A stretch of DNA of 64,000 nt. It comes from Anastatus disparis. Lineage: Eukaryota > Arthropoda > Insecta > Hymenoptera > Eupelmidae. Below the pieces are notes generated by a model. That model saw only the letters and a program-made list of their open reading frames with translations. It did no database searches and was not told where the DNA came from. Location of the stretch: positions 6,141,501 through 6,205,500 of the forward strand of contig JAFFSR010000218.1 of the NCBI GenBank assembly GCA_017163975.1. The letters are read 5' to 3'. Of this stretch, positions 33,731 to 47,769 are shown piece after piece. The first letter of the stretch is position 1; every line of letters begins with the position of its first letter. Made by a program: the position numbers and the translations under genes.

Positions 33731-36700
33731 TACCAACTATAAGAACTTCTTATTCTTACGTCCTTTTTTTTTTCTTCCTCTTTTTTTTTACTTTACTTTT
33801 CTTAACTAGCAGTTCTTCTTTTTTTTTTTGTTTTTACTTATCTACTGTGGAAAAAAAAGGATTGACCTTGTTACAAAAGGGGGGAATTGGATGCGCGAGT
33901 TTTCTCAAGCGTAATGCACAAAGACTTGATTTACACCTTGTCGGCATTTCTTGATTCATTAAGTTCTTATAGTTTCAATAACTTTTTTTTTAAAATATTT
34001 TGTTTAAAAACATTTGAAAAAAAATTGTAACAGAATTTTAAAAATATTGCGCAGGCTTCCATTAAAAAAAAAATGTTTGAAAGATATTGTTGTTTGAAAA
34101 TAATTTACGTAACCTTAAAATAATCATATTTTTTTAATCAAAAGTTTATGCAATCAACAATTGATACATGTATAAACGTTTATTAAATTCATGAAAAATA
34201 CACCAAATAGGAGCTTTGATAAATCAAAACCTACAAACGATTACATGCAAATTTGAAAAAAAAAAAAAAATAATGTTTATTTAACCTCAATATGATTTAT
34301 TGCCAAGGTGATGAAAAAATTGATATTCCAGGCATGGCTTTAGATGTATTAATTTATTGTAATTCGATTTTTCTGAAAACAAAAATTGGATTACTTAACT
34401 TTATGTCTTTTAGTCGATGAACAAATGAAAATACAGATTTAATCTGCATCGATCGATTGTCGTTACAAAAGTTTCAATTGATTCGTGAATTGTTTATTGA
34501 GACGATCAATTGGAAAATCTACGTCAAACGAGCTTTTAAAGACTCAAATAGTAACAGTTATAAAAAAAGTTATAATTTGTTTCATGAATAATTGAAAAAA
34601 AAAAAAAAAAAATTATATCAGAAAAAGAATCTAAGAATTATAAAAAAAAAGGTTGAAAAAATAGTTTAATTTAATACAGTTTCTTGATTACAGGTTTTTC
34701 AAGTAGTTTTTGCATCGACACGAGGAACTTAATTGATTTTACATACAATAACATTAATTAATACCGCCATTATAAAAAAAATAAATATCCAGTTCTGTCC
34801 CGAGCTAAAGTATCATTCAAATGACAACTATTGATAAAAAGTATTTACGTCAGAGATCTGTTTTCTCAACTTAATTTCAATTTCTCCTTATGTTTTGCGC
34901 TTTATTTTTCAAGTGCCTTAAAATTTTGAGTGCACGCAACGCGCCGAGAATTAACAAATTAAATTTTTATTTTTTTCCCGTGACCTCAAAACTTTAATTG
35001 GAAAAAAAAAAATAGTTTATTTAAATGTTAATTATTTATTCCTTGCGAACAAGTTGCAATTTACCATCCTCAAAAATATTCAATACGCATTTACATTATC
35101 AGTAATTTCAATCAATTTATCAAACAAATTAAAAAAAAAAAATATCTTTCTATCATTTTCGATAAAACGCATTAAATCCTCTAATTATAAATTAATATTG
35201 AAGAGGCAATAAAAATAAATAAACTGCCGCGATGGGTATTAATATAATTGTATAATTTATCATAATGTAAAGATTTAATCAAGGATAAATAAATAGGATC
35301 TTTCTGTTTTATATTAATTAGCATGTTGGTTTATTACAAGTGTAAATCCGCGCAGCTAGCGATATGAAAAAAGAAAAGGTGTATGCATAAAAATGCGAGA
35401 TGAAAAAAAAAGTCGATACAAAATGTATTACACAATTATCATTTCAAATGGCACGCTAAGTCTCTCGCGAATATATGTGAGATAATAATTTATCATTACA
35501 CACAACCGACCCAACAACTTTGCTCGCATTTTAATCATCCATTTAATCCTATCGTTGATTTTTTATGCTTCTTTTTTTTCAAATTCTTCTTTTATCACGA
35601 TAAATACAGCGAGTTTTCGCTCATCCGTTATAAATAGGTTTTTGACTTCTTTCACAGGTGTCACACACAGGTGCAGCATTTACTTTTTTTTTTTAATATC
35701 CTATCAAGTTTATAACTTTTCTAGCATGCGCAAAGTGCGCGAGATATCGATGCTGGCCATCCTCTGTACTCGTGATATTCTTTTTTTTTCCTTTTTTTAA
35801 ATTTACATTTCAAATGTACTTAGCTAAACGAGCGCACAGCTTAACAAACGCGAAATAGATATCGAGTGCATCCGAGTCTTTTTATTCAGCTAATTGTAAT
35901 TTAGTAACTGCTGCACTTAATTGTAATCACACTTTTTTTTCTTTTTTTTTTTAAAAGCAAAAGATTATAGTTTTGATGAAGGTTTTGAGTTTTATTAGAA
36001 GAAAAATTGTTTTAGTTACAATTGAATTAGTTAAGAAAATGATTTAATTAGTAGTAAAAAACGTATAGAATCAAACATTTTTTTTCTTGTCTGTAATTTA
36101 AAGACTTTATTCTTATAACATTTTAAAAATATACTCTATTTCTGAATCGAACAATTTTTGAATAAATGATTCATTTTTTTAACAAAAATTTTAATTAAAT
36201 TAATCTAAATATTCACGTGTTGACAAAAAATATCGAAAAAAAAAATTCATAGAGATACAAAAAATATTAGATGAATAAATTTCTATAAATCCAATAAATG
36301 ATTCATAAATTTTTCAATTTATACTTCGTTCAACCGAGCAACTAAAGTTTCAAATAACTCGAAAGAAGATCAATCAAAAGATCATTAAATAATACCGATC
36401 TTAAAACTTATCGAGCAGGTAACAAAAAAAAAGTACATCATTGACAAGACTATTAATATTGTTTCATTATAAAATGTAAAAAGAGATCGATCTAATGCAT
36501 CAAAGTGCATGAAAGTATAAAATGTTTTTTATGTCTTTTTTTCTGCTTCTTTATCTTTTCATTTCAACCGCACCGAGCATTAAATATCAAAAGCTCGCAC
36601 ACAAAGAAGAAGGCACATCAAAACGATTCTCCGGTGTAAAAGTGTATATAATCGAAGGATCTTCTTACCTATATAACTTACATTGTGTATAAATATAAAA

Positions 36701-37430
36701 CAGCTTTTATAGTTTACGCGTACCTATCCGCCTCGATTATGTGCATATTTTTCTTGATCGAAGTAACGTTGTTAATTATTAACAATTCAATGCTGCATTG
36801 AATTTTACTTGAATTCATTGCGCGGATAGAATTCTCGATTTTTTGAAAGTGCACGCGTTGTGAAAGTTTTTTTTTTTATATTTTATTTACTATTTATCAC
36901 AACAGTTATAAATTTGAAATTATAAAAGGCGCCCATAAATTTGGCTAAAATAATTGAGAATTTTAATTTTTAATTAAAACGTGAAAATAATTGAACGGCT
37001 ATTTAAATTTTGGTGATCTTGAACCGTGCAAGATTTAATATAGCTATTAAAAGTCAAATGCCCGCAATTACTTAATTACTTTTCACTTTTACTTTTAAGT
37101 AATGTTGAATTAAATGAAGAAATATACATACACACATATTTATATGTTTTTTAAAATATAATCGAAAAACGAATGCAGAACACACTTTCACTCAGAGTGC
37201 TTTGGTATTTTTACGTAAGTCTTTTAGGCATTATTCTAAAAATGGATTTTTGCATACAGAAAAAGAGAAACTTCGTGAAAACTAAGCGTTATTTAAAAAA
37301 GCAAAATTCAATATATAAATTTTCCTTTTTTTTCATCAATAAATAATCGATTGTAAATCACGGGCATAAAGTAAAAATAAACAATAAAAAAAAAGGAGAA
37401 AAAAAAAATCAGGATCCTAATGAATTAAAA
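33731..37430. other. Long AT-rich spacer, no gene seen
   Basis: Only A/T runs, T-rich tracts and short ORFs without recognisable motifs (for example 35555-35800). Confidence 0.4.
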
Positions 37431-37439
37431 CGAGAGCAA

Positions 37440-38480
37440 AGTGTTTTTGCTAAAGCTCAGTTGGCCACACGCGCACACAATTACATTCCCACGCTCTTGT
37501 ATCACGCGTGTATGCTTGCGCGTGTGCGTGCAAAACGAAGAGACCAAGATGAATAAAGAAAGAAAAAATACATACCCACTTACATTTTGAGATCCAAGGG
37601 ACTTTAAAACCAGTTTCCATACCGAACATTATAACACATCCAAAATCCTTTTTTATATCATCACAAAGCTCTTATAATACGCGTATGCCTCCTTCATCCT
37701 TTATACATCCCTGGTAATGTAAAAAAAGCAAAAACAAAAAAAAAGCTAAAAAAATAAAAATAAAAAAAAAAAGATTAAAGCAATATACGCGATCAGCGTA
37801 ACATTAATTCTCCCGCCATTCATCATACTCGCACTCTTAACCATAACTAGCTGCAATACACGTTCTCGATGTTCCCATAGGCATATATATATATAAGCGT
37901 GCGTATATATATAGCCGTGCAATCATGCTGCTCCTTCGTATAAAAGGAAAACTTCCGAATCCAAAAAGAAGTAAAATAAAAGAAAACGAGCCCTGCTAAT
38001 CTCTGTAATTTATACGAGTCCATCTTTTTTTTTTTTCAATTTTTTTTTTTTTTTTTTACAATTTGATGTATAAAATAAGAAGCACGCTGGATTTTATGCT
38101 CAAGTTTTACGTATATCTATATATATCTTTTAAAGAGCAAGTAAGAGAGAGGGAGAGAGAGAGAAAAACGAGGCGTGTCCAAGAGAGTGAACGAGTAGTG
38201 TATAGGCCGTTGGACTAGTTTTTGCTTCTTGGCTCGACTACGATCGGTAGACCGCTTGGCACCTCTCATACGCCGGTCTAACAACACACCAGTTGAATAC
38301 TTGATGTTATAAACGTTGCTTGTGTATAGTAACGTTAACGTACGCATATATACACGAGTGTGCGTGCGTTGGTTGCGAGTGTATGGGTAAGTTTATAACG
38401 TAAGTGAGATGGTTCTGCGAGACTTTAAGGCGCTGCACGCACGACACGCAACTGCTTCAGCTGCTGCTGCTCCTGGGATT
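37440..38480. promoter_or_regulatory. Candidate promoter or first-exon region
   Basis: This is the most structured GC-richer region of the right half: alternating GCGTGTGCGTGC (about 37500-37535), a poly-T run at 38025-38057, a GA microsatellite at about 38141-38165, then a mixed-composition stretch to 38386 ending in a donor-like GG then GTAAGTTT, and a CTGCTGCTGCTCC end near 38465. A transcription start for a long gene could lie here, on either strand, but no coding exon is visible. Confidence 0.25.
38025..38057. repeat. Poly-T tract
   Basis: Two T runs of 12 and about 19 bases separated by CAA. Confidence 0.9.
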
Positions 38481-41400
38481 TTCTTTGTACTGAATTATGG
38501 CTTGAAAAATTTCATGCTCAATATTGAAAATTAACCATTATATTACAAAATTAAATCGTTTTGCGAATTTTCTTAGGCTATCGAGAAAATTGTTAATAAT
38601 TTTAGGTTGCGGTGCAGGTTATTTTTAGAAAAAAAGGTAGTTGAAATAATTCTGCCGATTTTCAATGCGAATGCTGAATATTTTTCAAAAATTAATTTGA
38701 TTTGAAATTAAGGCAAATTGTATAGCTTTGAAAAACATTCTGTTGTTAAATATCAGATTATCGGATAGATTCTTTTGAAAAATTTTGTATCACTGAACCC
38801 AGTTTTGATTTTCGCAAATTTTTCTTACTGTTATCAAAAGTAATTTTTTTCATCTAAAAAGAATTCAATACAATTTAACTTAAATTCAACTATAAATAGA
38901 TTAGATTAAAGGCAAAAAATAGTTTTGATCTAACCTATGGAAAATTTTCACCAGAAAAGCCATTGTTTCATTAAAAAATTTGTTGTAATCATTGTTAAGA
39001 TTTTGCATGATACATATTTTCACCAAAATTGTTAAAAAATTTAACATCGTAGCAATAGGCATTGCGAGTAGTAAAACGGCGTGTTTAGTCAGGCAGTGCT
39101 CTAAAAATAATTTCGATAAAAATATTTCTTGAACAAACTTTAAATTTTAACAAAACTTCACAAAAGCTCAAGAATGCCTAGCGTACAATAGAATATTTGA
39201 ATATCGACTAAAAAGACAAATAAAGAAACGCATAAAAAGAATAATCTTCATTATCATTTGAAAAGGCTTTAGAACCAGAAAACTAACCTTAAAATACTGA
39301 AATTAATACGCGTTAACGTTAAACGCGCACTTTAATTCAGTCGAAAAAAAAGAGAGAAAAGAAGAAAAAAAAAAGTTCCATCATTATCATCATTGAATCG
39401 TGAGTACATTCAACTGCTCAGGGACAAACGAGGCGCATCATATTCGTTACGCGTCTCCGCTTGGCTTACACATTATCGATGCGATATATGCATACCACTT
39501 CTTTTCTTTCTCCCTCTCTCTCTCTCTCTTTCGTTCTATCCTAAGGTTTTTCTTATTTTCATTATTATCTTTGAGGTGTGCAGGTGCGAGGTGCATACGC
39601 GCGATGCTTATCTTCGCTTGTCGTCGGGCTGTTACCGAGAAATCGGTGCAGCGTTACGTTATAAAAGCTGATAGGAGGAAAAAAAATGTATAAAATATCG
39701 AAAAGAGATGAGAACATTACAAAGAAAATTGATATATATTGCGGCGAGGAGATACTGATATTTTCTGTAATAGATAGGAGTTTTGAAGTTTAACTTTTCA
39801 TTATTTACGATTGGAATCAATTGACTGAGAATAATCTTTGAGTTTTACTTTAATATTCACTTAAATCATATTTTAAAATATTTTTATTTGTTCTGAACGA
39901 ATCTAAAACAAAAAATAACTTTATAAAAATAACATTTTATCTTCATCAAATAGATAATTGTTAAAATCATTTATTATTTCTAATTATTCAAAAATAAAAA
40001 CAAATAAGCACGATTCAAATACGTGCTTAATCACATAAAATTTTAATTCACTAATAAAAATAAAACTTTAAGTTTGATACGAGATTTCGTTAAAATTATT
40101 TCTACGTAGCAAAAAAGCAATGTCAAGTCACAACTCAAAGTTCAAAAATCTGAGAGATGAATAAGTGCTTGAATGAAAAAAAAAAATTGTTAAGTTTCGA
40201 AACCCGAAACAATTAAAACAAATTGACAAGCTATTGCGCAACTCTCGTTTTCAAGTCCATTAATCACTCCATTTTTTTTTTTGCATCACACGAAACTTAG
40301 CGGAGAAAAAAAAAATCATTCGACTAATTCCAGAAGAAAAAAAAACCGACATATGTATATATCGTTTACACGTACGTATGTATATGTATCGTTACAAAAA
40401 AAGCACGCAAAATGTTACGGCACGCGAGAATCTAGAAGCATCGTTTGTCGCGTGGATCTTAACGATGACGATATCCTGAAATATTTAATAAGCGTATCTA
40501 TAGACACGCACACGTACAATGCTGAACTGGTGTACATGGCTCGTTTAGTTATTAATTACACACGTAATATTTGAGCGTTATGTATGTGTACACATACGGC
40601 TAAAGTGTGAAATATGAGAACAACGCTACAATGATCCCGAATTGGGTGGAATTTATATATGCGCGAGTCACATTTTATGTTACAACGATCGTGTACGTGT
40701 GTACGTATTACGAGCAGTCCTTGATTGCAGTGATGCTGTGTGCGAGATGTCGTATGTATCAAGAAATAAGATAGAACGTTGTATATATTTAAAAAAAAGA
40801 AGAGAGAATGAGAAACTCTTTTTCTAGTTTAGATCTGTATGTAAATTTCCTCTTAATTATTTCGATGAATCATACGTTACGTCGCTGTAGTGCGAGCAGT
40901 ATTGTCGTTAAGTCGAAAACTTTAAGTATACTTTTAAGACAATGTACTGTTTCGTCGAGAAAATTAATCAAAAAAAGATTAATGAAAATATTTGTATTAC
41001 TTTGTTTCATACACTTTTAAATGATTTTTTTTCAAACGATTATCACTTATTTTCAATTTTCAACTTTTAGTTTACGATTCAACTTGTAGTTTACGAAGTT
41101 AAATAATTGAATTTTGATTATTATTAAAAATTATGAAGTCGGATTTAGCGTATTTAAAAATATAAATAGTTCAATTTATTCATGCATCTAATTATATCCT
41201 AGTAAATTTTGAAAACTTATTAACAACAATCTTAAAATTCCTCGCGATTTAAAAATTTTAAATTGCCACCTTTGAGGCAAGGCGAAACAAGTTTCACGCT
41301 GCTTATTAATATCCAAGTAACCAATTTCATAAAAACAGTTAACTTGTTTAAAATAAAGTAAAAACAAAGGTAACAATTAATCAAACTGAAAAAAAAAATT

Positions 41401-41640
41401 CTTAAAAAGTCCAAGTCCATACTAGAAAATTCCATTGACATATCGTTGGCCTAAAAAGTAAAAATTTTCAAAGTAGAAAATCGAGCGAGAGGTGCGAAGA
41501 ATTAAAATAAATGCGTATATAAAAAAAAAAGGAGAAAAATAAAAGAAATCGTTAACTCTTTCAGTCACTCAAGTAGTAATATAGTCCAGTAGCATTGGCA
41601 ACAAGACAAATGCATATAAAAGCTAATACCAACTGCACAA
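38481..41640. other. Spacer, no gene seen
   Basis: AT-rich; a mixed-composition stretch at 39400-39680 contains two overlapping plus-strand ORFs (92 and 97 codons) with a CT repeat (39513-39530) and no domain content. ORFs around 40281-41020 also show no recognisable motif. Confidence 0.4.
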
Positions 41641-42340
41641 GCAAAGAGAGAGAGAGAAAAGTCTTGTGTCTCATGAAGGCAAAAAGCGTATTATATACAT
41701 ACTCTGAGGAATGCCAAAGAAGTTAAAAAAGAATGAGAGATAGTGAGTAAGAGAGAAAAAAATAAAAAAAAAAAAAAAAAAAAAAGAAAGAAGGCGTATG
41801 CTGTTGCTGCTGTGTAGTAAATGCCGCTCCCAAAGGCAACTTATAGTAGAAGTCTCTCTTTTTAAAAGCAGAGCTAGACAGCGTGGCAGCAAAAGTTAAA
41901 CCTTCTTCTGTTATAGCTCTCTCTGTCTTTGGGCGCGCGAGCCAGCAGCAGCAGCAGCAGCAGCAGCAGCACACGCGTGTGTATCATATATATGAGCGCG
42001 CGTGCTCAATGTTTTCTGTGATGGTGAGTAAAAGGCAAGACTCTAAGATGCTATAAGGCAATCCAAAATAAAAGAAGTTTATTATACGATTCGTTTCTAG
42101 TATGTGTGTATGTGTGTATAAAAGTTTTCTGCAGCTGCAGACACTCTGACGACAAGACTTGATTTTCTCTGTCTTTTTCTTTCTTTCTTTTTAGTATGTA
42201 TAGAAAAGTATTTGGCGCGCGTACAACTTTTGCAAGTTAAATACTACTTATATATGTATATTCTGCACTTGGCTCATTCGACGACGACGACGACGACGTT
42301 TTATGCTACGAGGCTGTCGCAAGAGAAAAGAAAAAAAAAA
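41641..42340. repeat. Microsatellite-rich island: (GA)n, poly-A, (CAG)9, (CGA)n
   Basis: A GA run (about 41645-41658), a poly-A run (about 41761-41785), nine CAG units (41943-41969), an ACACGCGTGTGT run, a TGTGTGTATG run (about 42100-42118) and six CGA units (about 42279-42298) lie within 700 bases. The CAG run reads as poly-Gln, poly-Ser or poly-Ala on the plus strand, but none of these frames extends into a convincing exon. It may be a regulatory or untranslated region. Confidence 0.6.
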
Positions 42341-44277
42341 TAAATAAATAAAAAAGAAACAAGGAATTCCTCCTTATTTTGCGAAACTTTGATATGCCAA
42401 GCAGGTGATGCATCTACAGTATACAAGTGTATACTGTATGTATAATTTTTTTTCTTTTTTTTTTAAACTCTTTCTCTCTCTTTTATTTGAAAGGGGTAAT
42501 GGAAATTTTATCAAAGTAAGATGTTTGAGCTCTCGCTTAAGTTTTCTCAAGCTATGGAGAATTTTTATTTTTTTTTTTTTTTTTCGTGTTTTTTTTTTAC
42601 TTTAGAGTACGTATAACGCATAATTAACGATTAATGCGAGCGGCTTATCCTCTTGAAAGACATACCAGACCATTCATTAAATTGATTTTTTTCTTTAATT
42701 TCATTAAGAAAATTTTGTTGATTTTATTTTTCAACAGACTAACTAGCCATTTTGATAGATTTATTATTTCTAAGAATGTAAGAATTATTAAAAAAAAATA
42801 AAAATAGAAAATTACATTTAAAAAGGTTTTGAATATTAATACAGTTTTGAGTTAAATTTTTTATTATTTTTCATTTTGCATACAGTTATTAAATTTGTAA
42901 ATAAAATGCATGAAATCTGACTATTAATAATGCATTCCTATATGTGTTTTGAATTTCATTAAAATAGAACTTTTTTATACGTCATCAAGTATTGTTGCAA
43001 ATATAAATTTTAAAATTCATAAACATTATTATTGAGAGAATATTAAAAGTCATTATCAATTTTAAGTTATGACTATGCTACAAATTTATAAATTAAAAAT
43101 ACATGCATAAAAGTATATAAATAACGATAATTTTTATTTTATATTAATTATACTATTATAAAAAAAACTGATTTTCAATTTTTTTTTAATGAAAAATAAA
43201 AAACTTGTAAAAATAAAAATTTATAAAACGAAAAAAGTTATAAAAGTTATAAAAATGAATGAGCTGCAAATTCTCATATTTTACCATAAATTATTTGCAT
43301 CACAGCAATGCAATAATAGTAACTTACTAAAAAATTTATTCGCGATGGCATAAATTTTGATGAAATGCCTATTGTAAAAATTAAACAGTCGTTACGATTC
43401 CTCGCAATATATTTAAGCTTATTAATAGCTTTAAGATGTTCCATTCATCGTTTGCACACAATTCATAGTTTATATTAAACGGATAATAAGCTCCAATAAT
43501 AAAACGAGAAAGCCGCCATGAGTTATAGGAAAAAGAGAGAGAAAAAAAAAGAAACTAAATTTCTTGAGCACAATTCAAAGTACAATGCGTGCATGGCACA
43601 TCATGCGATTCATCGACTCGACCAATCATAATCAAGCATTTCTCAATTTTTATTTACATTGGTTGTGTGGAAGCGCGGAGAGCGAGAGGCGGGTGGTATA
43701 AATGTGAATTCCAATGGCTTATGGAAAACGTATTAACATTTCGAGCGTGAGCAAAATTGTTCAAGAGGTTCTTTACAATTTAACTAAATACTGAGTTTAC
43801 AAAGAATTTTCTTTGAGATACACGAAAATTTTCCATGAAAGATAGCTTGCGTGTGAACTTTGATACACGCTTATTTTTTACTGTTTCGTATGATGGAATT
43901 CTGGATTTTCCTGACGCTCGATGACTCAGGGACTTTTGAACGATTTTGTAACTATTGGTCTCGACCGAATAAATTGATCAATTTTAAAGTATTACAGTTT
44001 CTGTGTCTAATTTTTTTACATTGAGAGGAATATACAGAGTTATTTAAATTTAAAATAATTGACTAAAATTTCATTATTGATAGTTAACATCAGAATAGTT
44101 AGCTTACTGTACAGTACTGTAACAGCTTTAGAATAATTTATCAATATAGTTTATAAACAATATATTCATTTTTTCTTCAATCATATTGGTTAACCAATTA
44201 TTAATTTATTATATTTAATGTTAACATGTGGACTATTTGATCAATTTTGGATTTTTTATCAGGACGACTTCGCAATT
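42341..44277. other. AT-rich spacer, no gene seen
   Basis: T-rich runs near 42448-42600 generate a 66-codon low-complexity ORF. A small GC-richer patch (GTGGAAGCGCGGAGAGCGAG) lies near 43668-43690. No genes. Confidence 0.4.
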
Positions 44278-44433
44278 GAGGTTAAGTTTCAGTTTTTAGT
44301 TTACAAATCATGCTTTTAATATGAAATTTTTCAGATCTTATAATTTTGCACCATTTTTTTAAACCCGTAAAATAGTAGAAAACTTAAAAATCCAATAAAT
44401 TTTATAAACTAAAAATGAAATTCAACCTGACCT
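44278..44433. repeat. Palindromic MITE-like element
   Basis: GAGGTTAAGTTTCAGTTTTT (44278 on) through AGTTTACAAA mirrors 44401-44433, TTTATAAACTAAAAATGAAA through ACCTGACCTC, with small gaps. The outer limits are unclear. Confidence 0.4.
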
Positions 44434-44999
44434 CCGTCGGCCCTACTTTATACTTCTTCCGTGTACATTTGAATTAATATATTGCTTAGAATCAGTATTT
44501 AGAATAAATACGGCTGAATGGGAAAGATATTGGTTATTTTTTTTCGGCTGTTTCCACTTTTTTATTATTTAAAAAATGAAAATTTAATTAAATCCATTTT
44601 ATTCTCCTAGATTGTTTAATTTCTATATCTTTTGATTAATAAGTTAACTTACAGTTATAATATCTCAGTTAATCTTGGAAGTACTTAACCTCCAATAGGT
44701 GTTTAGAAACGTTAGTCATTTTCGGCGATTTCAGATTTCTATATCTATCTTACCTAACAATACTTTATCGGTACTTTATAGTCTCCAAAAATGAATTGTT
44801 CGGTATAAATTACCAGTACACCATGTTTCTCGATAAGTACAAATGCTGAAATCGAATATGTAAGAATTCCATTGCGAATTCTAGTATCACCGAGAATATT
44901 GGAAATTAAATATAACCGATTTGTTAATTTTTAATTCAAGAATGGTATAAACACAAAACTATTTCTTGATTTATATAGTTTCTGAATTCATTGGAGTCA

Positions 45000-45900
45000 C
45001 AGAAATAAATGATTTTTTCTGTCTTAAATACTACTTCTTTTTCGAAGTCTTGATATATTCTTGATAACGTATCCAGAATCTGGTTGGCTGATCATCTTCG
45101 GTTGGTGACTTCAAAGTCCTACTGTTGAATTTTTAAAGTCTATCGCGCTTATCTTCCTATAGATTCCCTTATGTCAACCCTGTTCCTGATATCTTCTTTA
45201 ATGCTTCTTCTTCTTCCTGATATCTTCTTTAGTAATTTTCTCTGATCATCGAAGGTTTTGATCGCATTTATAATATTGTGACCCGTTCAAATAGAAGGCG
45301 ACGAAATTCCTATAGTCATGGATCTGATACACTAATAACGGTGTATTTCCTACTTGAACCTTTTAACATATCCAGAAAATAGATTAACTTCAAACCTAAC
45401 TTAGATATTGTTAGGTATTGCATAACTTAAACATGTTTGGTAGAGAATATGCATCTTTCTTCGTCACTTTATTTAAATCTTTATAATCAACACAAGATTG
45501 ATAATTTCCATCGGGTATTCTTACCATAAGATCACTTATTGACTGTTCAATAATTCTTTTTGCTAAAATTTCCTTCACTTTTCTTGCACTATTACTAACA
45601 TAGTGGTCTATTCTTAATGGGTTCTTGATTCGTCACCTCGATCGATCACGTGTTTTTATACTTTTCTTGATCGTCAGCGCTGCTTCTATATTTCCTAGAT
45701 TTAGTATGCTTTGCCTTTGTTTATTGGTGTTTTAACCTCGGTTGCGTAGTTTACTGGATTGCTAGAGTCGCATCAATATGTAAAACGTTAGCAATGTACG
45801 CCCTGTCGACCAGTGACCTAATCTCCTTTTTCTATTTGACTACTCAACGCACCCGGCAATTTGATCGATGTTAGATAACTCAGGATTAAGCATAAAAAAC
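45000..45900 (-). pseudogene. Decayed Ty3/gypsy retrotransposon, reverse transcriptase fragment
   Basis: On the minus strand, an open stretch of about 73 codons (45632-45414) reads as the N-terminal part of a Ty3/gypsy-type reverse transcriptase: KVKEILAKRIIEQS corresponds to the 'ML..G.I..S' segment, and SCVDYKDLNKVTKKDAYSLP is the highly conserved 'CVDYR.LN..T..D.YPLP' motif. The W-A-S-P-V segment between them is reduced. Weaker similarity with several stops and frameshifts continues down to about 45060, where the catalytic YxDD block would be expected but is not recognisable. The stretch 45640-45900 has a similar, less AT-rich composition and probably belongs to the same element. No LTRs, integrase or gag could be identified. 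It is a fossil and not functional. Confidence 0.7.
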
Positions 45901-47579
45901 AAAACCCCAATAGAAAAATTATTTTTCTAGTGAACCTGGCAACGCGAGTAAGATGACACGTGTCCATCGATAAAAAGTAGTATACCATAAACAATAATTT
46001 AAAAAAAGAAGTGATAGCGATAGGAAAACAAAAAAAATAGTATTAGTTTAAGTTTTTTCATTAATCTAAAAAAAATTGTTACTCAATCGCTAAAACTTAT
46101 TAATATTGTTAAATAAATTAAATTGAATAAATAAATGTTTTTAAAAGCCATTTAAACATGTTGTAGTTTCTTAAAATAAAAACTATCATTTTTAGAGAAT
46201 TAAATATAAATATAAAACAAGACTTGACTCATTAATTAATCCAAAAGATGAATAAAATTTGTCTGAATCTTTTTTTTTTCATTCATGAATCCTTCCTCAA
46301 TTGACGCAATTATAATCCAAGGCCCATTCGTAAAGAGGTGTGTACCTGGCACGATATCCTCCCGATGGCGGGCTTTGTATACGCATTTAGAATCGGATAG
46401 AAGCTGTTGAATGATAATACATTTGTGGGATATATTTACGTGAGCCGAATTTACTTTTATATATAGACACTTCCAATGTGTCGCGTTTATTATTCTTTTC
46501 TTTTCTTTCTTTTGTTTTTGCGGTAATTTCAACTTCAACGGATATAGATCGAAAACAAATAGATTAGGTGGAATAGTTAATATAGGTTTTTCCCTTTAGT
46601 TCCATTTGTTTTTATTAGAGGAAGAACTTTTAGATGATTACAGATAATGAAGAAAAAATATTTTATTGCAATTCGTAAAAATAAACGTACTTCACAGATA
46701 TATTAGAATAATAAGAGGAAAAATAATGTCTAAAAAATGAATCGAAATTGAATTTCGTCATAAACGATGCCACTGAAATCGGCAAAAACAAAACGGATTA
46801 ATATCAATACATTAATCAAGCTACTATTTCATCAGTTATATATAGATTTACATAATTTATAATGATCGATACATATGAATAATATTTTTTTTTCTCTCGC
46901 TGAATTATTTACGAAATTACTTACGTCTGTTTATATACATAGAGATGTGACGCATTTTACAAAATTAATTATCAAAACATCAACTTTGCTAACGGACATT
47001 TTAAATATTCGTTTGAATGCTAAGTTTTCCTTGTAACGATTCAAAACATCGCACTTCTAATGAGTACAGTTTTTTTAATTGAAAATGTAAGAAATTTTGT
47101 AAAATCAAATAATTATGGTTAATTTAATTTTATAGTTAAATTTTGAATTGGTAAAAATGTTTATAAAATATTTAAACATTCTATATTGAAATTATGTCGA
47201 ATAACAGTTTATTAATAGGAAGTGTACAAAAAATTTTTTGAAAAACAAGGTCAAGAGGGTCAAACATTATAAATGTTGTCCACTCAAAAACTACAGGCTT
47301 TAAAAAAAACTTATTAATTCATTCTATTTTGGGAATTGGTTGCATAATGTAAACGAATTTTTCAAATCATTAATTTTCTTTTTGTATTTTGACTGATTAA
47401 TTTTATAATTAAATGCAAATTTTAATTATTCAATGTATATTCAAGTTGAACTCAATTGTTAAAAAACTTATTTTTTTCTACTCTATCTAAAATTTAAGTT
47501 TGTCAATTTTCAATCTCAGTGAATTTTATAAAAAACATTTTTATACTTTGTGAATTAATCAGTAATTTTTTTAAATGTA
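45901..47579. other. AT-rich spacer, no gene seen
   Basis: The 100-codon minus-strand ORF at 46236-46538 lies in a slightly GC-richer stretch but shows no motif or exon signals that convince me. Confidence 0.4.
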
Positions 47580-47769
47580 ATTTAACGTCGCCGTATTTAT
47601 GCTATGATTACAATGCTAATTAGCGACGAAAATCATCAGTGTGTTTGTAAATAAAGCACATATAACGTACAGTGGTGCTTGTATAAATCGGCTGCCGAGA
47701 GCGGGATTCGAACTCGAAACCTCGAGATTACTAATCCATCGCTCTACCGACTGAGCCACTGATGATCTC
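47580..47769 (-). mobile_element. tRNA-derived SINE, copy 5
   Basis: The minus-strand head GAGATCATCAGTGGCTCAGT is followed by GATGGATTAGTAATCTCGAG, the B box GAGTTCGAATCCCG, CTCTCGGCAGCCGATTTATA, the ACCACTGTACGTTATATGTG body and a TACGGCGACGTTAAAT tail. The 88-codon ORF crossing it is an artefact of the tRNA-like head. Confidence 0.92.

Noticed and set aside
41943..41969. CAG run as a poly-glutamine coding exon
   Set aside because: No frame extends into a convincing exon and it lies among other microsatellites.
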